Positions 39,701 to 48,235 of a stretch of DNA of 64,000 nucleotides are shown piece after piece. The notes below the pieces were generated by a model. That model was not told where the DNA came from. It searched no databases and was given only the letters and a program-made list of their open reading frames with translations. Where the stretch lies: positions 24,459,911-24,523,910 of the forward strand of contig CM037843.1 of NCBI GenBank assembly GCA_021234535.1, read 5' to 3'. Made by a program: the position numbers and the translations under genes. Source of the stretch: Stichopus chloronotus (Eukaryota > Echinodermata > Holothuroidea > Aspidochirotida > Stichopodidae). Within the stretch, counting starts at the first letter, position 1. Each line of letters begins with the position of its first letter.

Positions 39701-41594
39701 TCTGGCTGGCACATACGTGTGCCAGTATTTACTGCTTGCTATCACTGCAGTTCATCGAATTATTTCATCCAACGAAAACTACGTCACGTTTACTTGAAAA
39801 TTACTGTCCCTCACAAACTCTTTTGCCCACTGTCCTGTCCTGACTAAAACCCAATTGCTGTACACATGTAGACCATTGCAGCCATGATGTAATGTGGTCT
39901 CTACAATATAACAGCAACATGATATTTTCATTTAACCATCTGAAGTTTAAACAATATATACAAAAGATTGCTCTAAGGACAATGACAATTACATTGAAAA
40001 CTGGAAATGCAATTGTCTCTTTACATACTGCACAACATTATCCTTAGTAGTGCAGAGTGAATGATGAATATTGTTGATAACATAACACGTAAGTTAAATG
40101 GTAGCTGTATGAATGACACACTTGTTCTCAAAGAAAAAAAGTTGGGAAGCTGCATCCAACACCTTTGTGAATTTGGAGGGAAATTTTGGTACTTGAAGGA
40201 AATTCATACTTACTTTTCGAACTGAAATACTATAAGAAATTCTAGAAATGTGGGGGAAATAGGACGGACAATTTCTTTACATCACTGTAGTGTTTGTTTG
40301 TGCTGTTTTTACTGCAAAATTCATTGACAGCTCATTGTTTCTAATCTAAATAAGGTTAGCAACTAGGTAGAACTGGTTTGAAGTGTATTGATGTCTATGG
40401 AACAAATTTATCAAGAATTTGGTTTACATTTAGATTAGTTACAGAGTTTGTTCCAATTGGTTCCAAATAATGGCTTCATTTCCAAATCTAAATTAAAAAT
40501 GCTGGTGCCTCCAACAACTCTAGCAGAAAATATGTAGGTGTACCTGCATAATAATAAAACTTGAACCATTTTTAGTGACTGGAAATGATTTAAACTTACA
40601 CCTGTGTGTTCCGTAACCTTTGCACATGATAGACGAGACAAAGCTTGTTCAAAGCACATGACCTTGAACTGTGCAATACACTGCATTCACCAATATGAGT
40701 CACACAATGGCTATTGTGCAGAAATATCATGGAGTGTACCACAGCATTTAAATAGTCTGTTATCAACAACCGATATCAATGACATAGGAAACTGGGTACA
40801 AAGAATATAGGAAACCCCAAAATGGACAAAGGCTTGATAGAGGAGCTAAAAATAAAACACATGTGTAGCCTACAGAGTGGTTGCAAGGGCTTTGTTCATT
40901 TTGTTGGGACCTATTATGGCATACTTTGTATTAACCCTATTTATAGTTCTTGATGCATGATGGATGTTAATGTTCCATGATGTCAGATGTCATAATTGTC
41001 AAAATTCCAGAGGGAAAACAAAGGAAGGAGATGAGAGCAGCAGATTACACTGGAAGTAACAGTCCCTGAGTTATAATAGCAAATTGAACAAAGAGAGAAC
41101 GGTTGAATTCAATGCTGGCAAATTGATTCCTGTTTCTAAAACTACCTATGGCTTAAAGAAAATGAAGAATACACATATCTATATACTTAACATATTTGGA
41201 CTATTAACTTGAGAGTTACTAGCTTGCCAAGAGATATGAAGTCACTTAAGTTTAAAGTTACTGTATAGTCAAAATCAATTACCAGCAAGCAGTCTGAAAG
41301 AAGTGAAGAGGGCAGATAAAAGGAATGATCATCTGAAGGCAGTATAATGAATCTCAGAAACAGTTGCATGTCATATTTTTTCTCATGCATGTACACATAC
41401 ATAAAATGTTCAACGTATTGGCAAGAAGTAGAATTTTTCCCCAAAAGAAATATCTATGCTGAAGCAAATGTTCCACACATTGGCTTACAAAAGCACTTTA
41501 TATAAAGAAACTTCTAGTTAATAAATTGGCTAGCACCTACCCATAGCACCAAAGGATGGGCCATGAATTCCTCCAATGGACCTTCAGCATTCAT
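3618..41594 (-). CDS. CCDC88A: CCDC88 family protein (girdin/DAPLE), N-terminal part
   Basis: Five coding exons join in frame to give the first 196 residues: 41594-41541, 38865-38786, 34732-34624, 6198-5986 and 3749-3618. The product matches the N-terminal HOOK domain of vertebrate girdin (CCDC88A) and its paralogues in order and spacing. Visible anchors are a start with EEFMAHPLVLW, then YMELVDGTFLNNVMNQ, IQNLSNLLKSIKLFYL, LLLLMLGCAVQC, FIERIKQLDLDV and ENVFNLQW. Family knowledge: this domain contacts the cytoskeleton and dynein-type partners, while the long coiled coil and the C-terminal Galpha-regulating part follow. Those later parts (well over 1,000 residues in relatives) lie left of this window. 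The gene probably represents the unduplicated ancestor of CCDC88A, B and C; I use the A symbol because of the neighbour CFAP36. Introns are 2.2, 28.4, 4.1 and 2.7 kb. Confidence 0.93.
3750..5985. other. CCDC88 intron 4
   Basis: No coding exon is needed here, since exons 4 and 5 join in phase. Contents are a 38-bp tandem duplication at 4286-4361 (CACTGGTCTTTTGAGCACT twice), a poly(A) run at 5560-5578, and otherwise unremarkable AT-rich sequence. Confidence 0.7.
4286..4361. repeat. Short tandem duplication, about 38 bp x 2
   Basis: CACTGGTCTTTTGAGCACT occurs at 4286 and again at 4324, each followed by a similar GTACATGTATTGTA-like tail. Confidence 0.85.
5986..6198 (-). CDS. CCDC88A: CCDC88 HOOK-domain exon 4
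   Basis: The best conserved exon: 71 codons, phase 0 at both ends, acceptor CCTTCAG and donor GTAGGG. It contains VVMKLPDILAIARDP, LQRLLLLMLGCAVQC, FIERIKQLDLDV and ends HIQE. The LLLL.LGCAVQC...FIERI block is the signature of girdin and HOOK proteins. It is separated from exon 3 by a 28.4-kb intron. Confidence 0.96.
6770..7080 (-). pseudogene. DIRS-like retrotransposon reverse transcriptase remnant
   Basis: On the minus strand a frame contains LNLKDVYFHIPI and FLAFEYRGR, the entry strands of a DIRS/tyrosine-recombinase retrotransposon reverse transcriptase. After a frame change the catalytic box YLDDWL follows at 6835-6818. The order and spacing fit the DIRS RT core. At least one frameshift separates the two parts, and no tyrosine recombinase is visible nearby, so this is a dead fragment. 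Its more GC-rich base composition differs from the surrounding intron. Sequence up to about 7480 shares the composition and may belong to the same element. Confidence 0.7.
12220..12450. repeat. DR1-bearing repeat, two units
   Basis: Two related units with near-perfect DR1 motifs: TGACCTTTCACCT at 12266-12278 and TAACCTTTGACCT at 12425-12437, 159 bp apart. Each has one mismatch to the perfect direct repeat. The flanking sequence back to about 12100 resembles the copy near 1330. Confidence 0.7.
12796..13144. mobile_element. TIR element (MITE-like), copy 1
   Basis: Bounded by near-perfect terminal inverted repeats: left TAAAGTGAAATAGGGCGTTT, right AAACGCCCTATTTCCCTTTA, one mismatch in 20. The 349-bp interior has no coding capacity and is closely repeated at 21918-22272. 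A non-autonomous DNA transposon is the natural reading; the superfamily is not clear and the target-site duplication is not obvious. Confidence 0.75.
13640..14410. repeat. DR1-bearing repeat array with CA-rich tail
   Basis: About five tandem units of 130-150 bp. Each unit runs through TTCTTGAGATATCGTGTTTA, a GACCCC-AAATGACC segment and a TCTACTCAATATGG segment. DR1 positions are 13690-13702 (one mismatch), 13952-13964 (perfect), 14097-14109 (one mismatch) and 14250-14262 (perfect). The array ends in an ACATACATACACACAC microsatellite at about 14378-14407, as the copy at 17215 does. Confidence 0.85.
15640..15790. repeat. Interspersed repeat with CCAGGACTTTTCC motifs
   Basis: The motif TTCCAGGACTTTTCCAGGAC, then CAAGACCTTGAAAATGG, then another CCAGGACTTTTCAGG occur within 120 bp. 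This looks like a decayed internally repetitive element; no coding potential. Confidence 0.4.
17215..17825. repeat. DR1-bearing repeat array with CA-rich tail
   Basis: Four units of the same family as 13640-14410. DR1 motifs: 17301-17313 (one mismatch), 17445-17457 (perfect), 17584-17596 (one mismatch), 17666-17678 (perfect). Spacings are 144, 139 and 82 bp, so the last unit carries a deletion. The array again ends at TTTACAAGGTGGGCCATCAC followed by an ACATACACACAC microsatellite. Confidence 0.85.
21918..22272. mobile_element. TIR element (MITE-like), copy 2
   Basis: A diverged second copy of the element at 12796-13144, in the same orientation. The left end AAAGGGAAATTAAGCGTTT is altered; the right end ACCCTATTTCCCTTTAA is well kept. 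Shared interior strings include CATTCAGTCTCATCAAT and ATTATGCATGTGATGAGTAA. Confidence 0.75.
27063..27083. repeat. CT microsatellite
   Basis: A run of TCTCTC dinucleotides of about 20 bp, intronic. Confidence 0.9.
32251..32707. repeat. Diverged direct duplication, about 95 bp, 357 bp apart
   Basis: Segments 32251-32346 and 32608-32707 share TCAATGACTTGTGA, a GTATAGGCAACTCTGCAGTA-like stretch and AATAAATTAACA. This indicates an old local duplication with a unique spacer between the copies. Confidence 0.75.
34624..34732 (-). CDS. CCDC88A: CCDC88 HOOK-domain exon 3
   Basis: Acceptor TTTTACAG and donor GTAAGT frame 109 bases. The part GNDINLKIQNLSNLL aligns with the family helix (human NNDASLRMHNLSILV by memory), while the first 15 residues are serine-rich and diverged. 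Only the frame with one borrowed base gives this match, which confirms the phase-2 junction with exon 2. Confidence 0.9.
34733..38785. other. CCDC88 intron 2
   Basis: 4.05 kb of AT-rich sequence. Apart from a poly-G tract (35259-35269) and an A-rich run near 36710, I see no repeat family or gene. The 119- and 85-codon open frames here have no recognisable motif. Confidence 0.6.
38786..38865 (-). CDS. CCDC88A: CCDC88 HOOK-domain exon 2
   Basis: Acceptor TGTGCACAG and donor GTGAGT frame 80 bases encoding IQTFKKGEVDYMELVDG and TFLNNVMNQ. The LVDG.FLN.VM pattern is diagnostic of the CCDC88/HOOK calponin-homology-like fold. It is shorter than the human segment, lacking a few residues before the DYMELVDG part. 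Ends in phase 2, and the next exon supplies the missing base of an Ile codon. Confidence 0.92.
38866..41540. other. CCDC88 intron 1
   Basis: 2.7 kb. The only structure noticed is a short inverted repeat at about 39478-39507 (GATCCAGC and GCTGGATC around CCGGTTCCGG). No exon is required between the two flanking coding exons, which join in phase. Confidence 0.6.
41541..41594 (-). CDS. CCDC88A: CCDC88 exon with start codon
   Basis: Encodes the first 18 residues, including EEFMAHPLVLW, which parallels the human girdin start (an EQFM..PLV.W pattern). The donor reads GTAGGT directly after the TGG codon and leaves phase 0. The ATG was chosen because its distance to this motif matches the family. 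An untranslated exon upstream is likely but not located. Confidence 0.88.
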
Positions 41595-42779
41595 AACTGC
41601 TCACAACTCTGTGTTAATATTCCAGCATGTAATCCATATATTTCCACTGACTGTTTACAGGTGTTAAATCACTACAGAAAAGGATAAGAAAATAATGCAG
41701 TTACTACTTTGTTAAACATACTGTACAAAATGGGAACAGTTCGTGTTGTGAAAGTTTCTTAGATTTAGGAAGTTAACTCAAGTTAGACTGAGAACAAAAC
41801 AGTCACCAAACTGCAATGCCTATCCAGAAAAAAGGGGTGTCTAAGCATGGAAATGTATTATGAAAGCTAGCCTATGCTAGTTAGGCAAGTTACTAGATGA
41901 TATATATTTTTATTAATTTTTCAACTCAGTGACAGTCTGAGCAAGATTCTGCTAGTCTTAATTGTTTTTACATGAGATTTGATACTTTTTACCCTTGATT
42001 ACACTTACACTTACAGACCGACTAGCCTTTCGCGAGTGTGTTCCCATCCACATTAAAATCTTAATCCTTATGTACTTCAAAAAGCACCATGACTTTTTGA
42101 AAATCAGAGTGCTCTATAATGACTTAAAATATTTTCCTTAGCGTAAGCAGTAGGCCTATGAATTACGATTTGACAGGACTGTAGCCAGTAACAAGACACT
42201 ATATTGACACTTGCTATCGCTAGCCTAACGGCATGTACTACGGTTGTAATTCAGACTAAGATACTTGTTACTGCTACTGCTAGGGAAAATGTTACCTAGT
42301 ATTGCACTTTCCCAATTGTACATGCCGATTAACATTGCAGCTGAAATGAGGTTCATTACGATAAAAATCATCAGTTTCGAACCATCATCTAACTTAGCGT
42401 AGGCCTGGCTGCCTAAGTAGGTTAGTAATGATTTAACAGTTAATAAAGTGTAAGTGTAACAGTGGGTTTCTGTTTATTTCCAACTTTTCAAGTAAGGCCG
42501 AGGCGCACACAACATCCTCCACGATACAAGTTTACAACACTTAACATTATCAAAGGATTAATGTTTGGCAACAAAACACTTCCAACCTTGTTCTTTTTTC
42601 AAATCTTCAGAATAACTTGGGCGTCAGTGCTACGCCTTGCTAAGTAAAAACAATATGTTCACTCCCAACTTATTCCACAGAGAAATTCCATGAATCACTG
42701 TTATTGTGCAAGACGACTGCACATCAACGTTTTGAAGGTTGTACTGTAACTCACTTGCGTTACTAACAGCAATGAGTCA
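41595..42779. other. CCDC88 upstream region
   Basis: Between the CCDC88 start codon and the candidate promoter. It may contain an intron within the 5' UTR: the sequence just upstream of the ATG has a plausible acceptor (TTAACACAG), but the matching donor is not identified. No other gene seen. Confidence 0.4.
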
Positions 42780-43060
42780 TGTACCGTTGACCACCTGCGA
42801 ATCGATAAGATAACAGCAACTTCGTACGCACTTTACTACACACAAGTATGTGCTGTTTACTCCACTGGCCTGTAGAGAGAGAACAGCCCGTGGTCGGTCA
42901 CACAAGTTTCCCCTTTGAACTGTGTGGACCAATCAGATATCGTGTAACATGTTAGCAATCATTGCACCAATCGAGTACAACTTAATATTCACTCGCTTTC
43001 GGGAGAGTCCCCACTGAAGGTGTGGCGGCATTTGAGATAACGATTTCATTCTGGAAACAG
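42780..43060 (-). promoter_or_regulatory. Candidate CCDC88 promoter region
   Basis: A local rise in CpG dinucleotides (GCGAATCGATAAG, CTTCGTACGCAC, ACTCGCTTTCGGGAG) and two CCAAT boxes (GACCAATCAG at 42928, CACCAATCGAG at 42963) set this stretch apart from its AT-rich flanks. It lies 1.2-1.5 kb upstream of the CCDC88 start codon. The assignment to CCDC88 and the strand are inference from position. Confidence 0.4.
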
Positions 43061-44089
43061 AAGTGAGCTTACTCGAGAAAACAATTACCAATCAAATGGT
43101 TTAACGAGATTACATTTTTTTTCGCCATCCTCTGAGAACTAAAGACTCAATAAGTTGGTTTTCTTCGTATTACTACTCCTATCAGACACAATGAAAAAAA
43201 AAAAACAAAATTGTTGAAATCGTTATGTTCTACTTCCAGTGGCGGATTAAAGGGGGGGGGGGGATGACGTAGACGAAAATAAATAAAATATAAGGAGACA
43301 AAGAATAAGAAACTAGAGCAACTTTATTTGCTTGCAAATGCGTACTATTATAGTGCATGACAAATCCTTACACATTCATGATCGTTTCGAGTACAGTCCA
43401 TGTCCTTATTGTGCCAATGAAATAATGGTTGCAGTTTGGATCTTTTTCAGAGTGTAACAAACAACTGAATGACAAAATAGTGAAAGAGATGGTAAAGGAA
43501 AATGCAAGCTTAAGTAGTTTTAGCGCCCTTATATCCAGGAAATGATGATGGTGTTGCCCATGTTCAGCCTTCATAAATCCAGAAAAGTTAATAGAACAGT
43601 TTTTACTCTCTGACTGTAACACTTTCGTTTAATTTTGAGAAGTTTTTTACCACCAGGTAATAGCAGATCAAATCTGGTGCAATATTTGCATCTTTGCAGA
43701 CATTTATAGCACGAGAAATTATAGCTCCAAGGAGGTAATTCCGACAATTTTGATTTTGATTAAAGTTTTTAGTAGTTTGCTACAACCGTCGATGATTACA
43801 TAACAAAGCAGAGCTAGTTCATGCACTGATATCTTATGTAAATGATTGCTATACCTTGAGAGAAATATGTGATGCTGGTGAGGGAAAGCATGAGATGAGA
43901 GATGGTTGGCCTGTAATGGGTTGTAAGGGAGTTGGTGTCCATATCCCCTTTTGTGAGAAATTTCTCACCTACCAACTCTCTTGAAATGAAAGATTGAAAT
44001 GAGTGACGAATCCAACATTTCGATTGAAATATTCAGTTTAATATACTGATAATAAATCTGATTAAATTCAACGGTTCAATCGAAATTTG

Positions 44090-44775
44090 GATTGGTCCCT
44101 TATCCCAGTCTATTACATTGAAATGTTTTAAGAGAGAGGCCAGTGCAATATTTTCCTCCTTTGAAGTCACAAAATGTAATAGACTGAAATATGAGAAATC
44201 CAATTGGCATTTCAGATTATCCGACTGTCGTCGCTCCTTAACTGAAATATGAGAAGTTCAAATGGTTCTTCAGAATTATTGAAAATTTTTTTCAATCACA
44301 AGGTCACCATACTGCACAATCTGATGCAATATTTGACATCTTTTATGTCATAAAATGTGTTAGTCTGAGATATAAAAACAAAACTCCAACTGGTAGGCTA
44401 TTTCAGATTTTTTTTTATTATCGTCGGTTTTAAACTGATATATGAGACATTTAAATGGTATTTCAGATTTAATGAGAATTTTTCAAGTACCAGGTAACCT
44501 TACATGCAATCTGATGCAACGTTTGGTATTTATGTCATAAATTGTGCTAAACTGAAATAAGGCAAAAATCCAACTGTTATTACAAAATTATTGTCACTCC
44601 TAAATTGAAATATGCAAAATTCAAATGGTAAATCAGATTTATTTACTTTTTCCAATTACCAGGTAACCTTAAATACTTTCTAATGCAATATCTGGAATCT
44701 TTTTACATCATAAAATGTTCTAGACCGAGAGAGAAACATTCCAGCTGGTATTTCAGATATTTCAACTGTACAACA
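44090..44775. repeat. Diverged tandem repeat, 170-183-bp unit, about four copies
   Basis: Each unit contains GGTATTTCAGATT, a CAGGTAACCTTA-like segment, ATCTGATGCAATATTT, ATGTCATAAAATG and CTGAAATATGAGAA. Homologous points fall near 44146, 44316, 44499 and 44676. A further decayed unit may lie at about 43640-43700. No coding capacity. Confidence 0.7.
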
Positions 44776-44851
44776 ACAAGGCGTGCAGGGTCGTGCTGAA
44801 AACGATACAAATATCTTAAATGATAAGAAACAGAACAGAAAGAATATCAAA

Positions 44852-45448
44852 TTAATGACAATTGAGTTTCATTACAAAGTTATGCGTATTTGAAAAGAGA
44901 AAATGTTGTAGTTGTTTCTTGAAACTATGGATACTGTGAATATTCCAGAGATCAACAGGGAGGGCATTCCACAACTTAGGACCACCAATTGCAAATGATC
45001 TATCACAAAAGTTTGAAAAAGTATTTGGTAAAACAATGCCGTTAGAAAGAGTAGAGGTGGTGAAAGGATCGGACAAGTGGACTGAAGCTAAGCCATGCAG
45101 GCATTTGTATACCATTAAAATAACTTGGAAAAAGATTCTTTCTTGAACATGTAACCAGTGGAGCTGAAAAAATAGGTCAGAAACATGTTTTCTTTTCTTT
45201 CTACCATAAATTAACCTAGCAGAACAATTTTGAACAATCTTTAGTTTACTCAAGAAACTCTGATTAATACCATAATACAAGCAATTACAATAATCGATCT
45301 TAGAGAGAGCAAATGCTGGAAAACGAGTACTACGGTGATCAGAATTTAAATAAGGTTTGAACTTAGAAAGTTTACGAAGGGTAGAAACGCAGAGGAAGGC
45401 GGTAACAGATATTTGTGTGTCAAGCTTAAGCCTATTATAGCCGTGCAA
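44852..45448 (-). pseudogene. LINE (L2/CR1-like) ORF2 C-terminal region
   Basis: A 198-codon open frame with the layout of the region after the reverse transcriptase of L2/CR1-like elements. It contains LSKIDYCNCLYYGINQS, KIVQNCSARLIYG, QLHWLHVQERI, YKCLHGLAS and RSFAIGGPKLWNALP. These motifs follow the RT core in intact elements. The matching RT core piece lies upstream on the same strand at 46630-47010, with about 1.2 kb of unrelated repeats between them. The two are probably halves of one element split by later insertions. There is no long 5' part, so it is inactive. Confidence 0.85.
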
Positions 45449-46629
45449 TTATCTAGGCAAACGACAAGACTTTTTACAGAATTGAAGAACCTTCCACAAT
45501 CAGTGGTGTCAATAAAAGTTTTCCATACAATGTTTTTATCGTTAATTGAGAAATTACAGACATATGATACTATTTTGAGGCATGATATTCATATTTCAAG
45601 GCTGGGTACATCCAGTTCAAGTATACCCGGAAAGTGTTGTTTCTTGCCATCTGGGGGTTTGGAAAGCAAAAATGTCTTGTACACTCTGGCGGCGGTTCGC
45701 GTAGATAGTAATCCCCCTACTTAGTAACAAGAGTAATTAGGGGAAACAATTCCCCCCCCCCCCCCCACGAAGGTTGAGGAACCGATGTGCCAAAATGTGT
45801 TTAACGACAAAAAAGGAGGATTTGTCGAAAACTCAAAAGAAACATAAAAGAAGAGGGGTAATTCTTTGCGATTCTTGTACTAAAAAATTATATGTACCAC
45901 CACTTGCAAACAGTTTGATTTTCTTTTTCACATGCGCGAGTTGAGGAATTGCAGACATTCTTGTGCCACCGTACACCTGATATGTATTATTATTTTTCAT
46001 GGATTGATTTTCCTTTACACATGAACTGAGCGGGAATTGCAGACATGATATCCAAATTTCAAAGCTGGGCACGTGCAGCTCAAGTACAACCAAGGTGAGA
46101 AAGTGGGAGGGGGTGCAAACCCAAATTTTCTTTTACTACGCTCTGCACCAAGCAACTGGTGGCCCTCCGCTAAGATAGTCTTGCCGTTACTCACTCTTTT
46201 CCCCAAGTTTTTTCTTATGTTTCTTTCGTCGACAATTGTATTTTGTTCCGCCTGATAATGCTATTTTGTGAAGACTGCGCCTCAGTTTTAATTTTTTACC
46301 TCCTCCGTCCTGAGAAGGTACTCCTAGTGTCTGAAGCTATCGGGGTGGGGTCACCACATAGTTGAAAAAAAAACACCCAGCCAGTCGGAATATTTTTACT
46401 TCACCCCCCCCCCCCCCTCCGCTAAAGATGTGACCCTAGCTACGGTCCTGGGTGCCACCAATGCTGATGTCACTTAAAACACTGTCACGGATCACATGAA
46501 TAATATCGATTTTACTTGGCCGGTTTAAACACAGAAAGTTAAACACAGAAAGTTCATCCAACAAGTTAAAACGGAGAAACACTGTTGAATGTCTTGATTC
46601 AAGACACGTAGTTGGGAGCAGGAAAGAAG
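45449..46629. other. Repeat-rich insertion between LINE halves
   Basis: Contains two related segments (about 45540-45640 and 46020-46120) sharing CATGATAT..C, TTTCAA.GCTGGG and CAG.TCAAGTA. Also present are poly-C tracts at 45752-45766 and 46404-46417, and an end-like sequence GACCCTAGCTACGGTCCTG at 46432-46450 whose complement resembles hAT-type termini. No gene recognised. Confidence 0.5.
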
Positions 46630-47019
46630 GACTTACACCTGATGGTCATCAGCGTACCCTTCAATCTTAAAACCAAGGTTTCGAATTTCCATGTATAAAA
46701 AACGGATATATGTATATATTAAACAGAACGGGGCCAAGGATAGGCCCCTGAGGGACATCATATTCAATATCGATATAGCTGGAAATATATAGACTAGCTG
46801 CAATATCGATATAGCTGGAAAACAGAGTCTCTCTGAGACCTGCCAATCAAAAAAAAAGAAAGAAAAAAAAAAGCAATACCACGTTTGCCGTTGTCGTGAT
46901 ACAGAACATATAAGCAGTTACCATGATCCACAACGGTGTCAAAGGTAGCAATAAGGTCAAGAAGGAAGCTAGTTAAAACGGAGAAACACTGTTGAATGTC
47001 TTGATTCACTAAGACACGC
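46567..47019. repeat. Direct duplication of a 40-bp segment flanking the LINE RT piece
   Basis: AGTTAAAACGGAGAAACACT followed by GTTGAATGTCTTGATTC occurs at about 46564 and again at about 46972. A second short duplication, CAATATCGATATAGCTGG, occurs at about 46766 and 46800. Confidence 0.8.
46630..47010 (-). pseudogene. LINE (L2/CR1-like) reverse transcriptase core remnant
   Basis: On the minus strand, in order: a DLIATFDTVVDH segment (catalytic D box, inside 46794-47009), VPQGPILGPVLF at 46756-46721, and, after a frame change, GYADD with the catalytic YADD at 46656-46645. This is the standard order of RT motifs in L2/CR1-like LINEs. Frameshifts and an A-rich insertion (about 46850-46872) show it is dead. 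It continues in the C-terminal piece at 44852-45448. Confidence 0.85.
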
Positions 47020-47280
47020 TATGGTTTGGAGGTAGGAGAGAAGGATCTTGGCAGAGGGATATTGGCATCAGCAGCCAATAACAAAAATTTCAACTGATAT
47101 TCCAGATTCTGTAGCAAATAAGTAAGCAGTCAGTGAAACAAAGAAGAAACGTCGTCAGAAAATAGGCAAATTTGGCAAAACAGTATGTAACTTCCAAGCT
47201 AAGACCGAAAAAGATCACCGTAATGACAACTTGGGTGTGAGTGTGTGTGTTTGTCATCTTCAGGTCAAGTTGGATGTGAT

Positions 47281-47490
47281 CAGGCTCGTATACAGGATGG
47301 GGGGGGGGGGGAGGTTCAGGGGGTTCGGACGAACCCCCTCACAAGATCTGGAGTTCTGCTCAGCCTAAGATGGTAGGCCTACGTAAGCAACGTATACAAT
47401 GAGTTTTAATTGTTGTTCATAATTGTCGGGTAAAATGTTCCACTTGTGGTCAAATCGAACCCCCTCACTGAAAAGCTGCATACGGGCCTG
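47281..47490. mobile_element. MITE with 15-bp TIRs and 5-bp target duplication
   Basis: The left end CAGGCTCGTATACAG and the right end CTGCATACGGGCCTG are inverted copies with 13 of 15 matches. GTGAT flanks both sides (47276-47280 and 47491-47495), giving a clean target-site duplication. Inside is a poly-G tract (47299-47311) and a 9-bp-stem hairpin GGGGGTTCG-GA-CGAACCCCC at 47319-47338. CAGG-type termini recall hAT elements; the 5-bp duplication is shorter than the usual 8. Confidence 0.8.
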
Positions 47491-47495
47491 GTGAT

Positions 47496-48135
47496 CTTCA
47501 GGTTTTCTTGAGAGAACATCAATGTTTGCCACTTTTGAGGTTGACAAATCTGCATTTTCAAACTAGGAACACGGCCCCTTAAAATATACCCTGGGGAGAA
47601 CCCGCCCTGAATTATATATAGGAAAAAGTCTGCCCAGGGACCAGGAACTCAAGAAATACGAAGCTGAACGACAGCGAGCTCTACTATAGATGCAGTTTGA
47701 CATCAGATAATATATGATACTCTAAATGGATGTTTAGTTTGATTTGAAAAAAAAATATATGTCGCACAAATGAATTTAATATTATAATACAAGAAGAAGG
47801 TACGCATTTTGCTTATCATGATTATTACTTTATCAATAAATACATTTCCCTCAAACTAGATGTTATATATTTACATATTTGGCATTATGTTATGTCTGTC
47901 AGTGCATCGTGTTACATACAGGCATGTGTTACACAGAGTGCACTTGTGTTGTCAACCAACAGCATTTTTAGCGTCGTATAGCTACCGTACAACAGCGAGG
48001 CAATCATATCCACACTAGCACTATACTACTGCAGTACTTGGCTGACCTGGCGCATGAACCAACGATTTCCACCGACCACCAAAAAGCACAAACAACTAGT
48101 CGTAACGATCAGTGCACAATTTCATTGAGATCATA
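47496..48135 (+). promoter_or_regulatory. CFAP36 upstream region
   Basis: 640 bp before the CFAP36 start codon. It includes the candidate X-box at 47948-47960 and CpG-containing sequence near 47970-48000 and 48100. No TATA box is evident at a fixed distance. The transcription start is not determined. Confidence 0.4.
47948..47960 (+). promoter_or_regulatory. Candidate RFX X-box upstream of CFAP36
   Basis: GTTGTCAACCAAC matches the RFX consensus RYYNYY-N(1-3)-RRNRAC at 11 of 12 positions with a one-base spacer, about 176 bp upstream of the start codon. Ciliary genes are commonly driven by RFX factors through such sites. One mismatch, and found by looking for it, so moderate at best. Confidence 0.3.
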
Positions 48136-48235
48136 ATGACGGATTACGAGTGGGTCTTCGACAGCGTTTTGGGTTTTTTGTCATGCCCAATATGGAGGAT
48201 TCCAATATTGACATTTATTGAGAAGAATTGTATCG
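48136..48235 (+). CDS. CFAP36: CFAP36 exon 1
   Basis: Start codon and 33 residues, MTDYEWVFDSVLGFLS and IWRIPILTFIEKNCI, matching the first helices of the BART domain (W...S...FL..P.W..PIL.FIE..C). The ATG sits four residues before the first conserved Trp, as in relatives. The donor GTTAGA is weak but gives the right phase: its last G plus TA of exon 2 makes Val in the conserved CIVFD. Confidence 0.93.
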
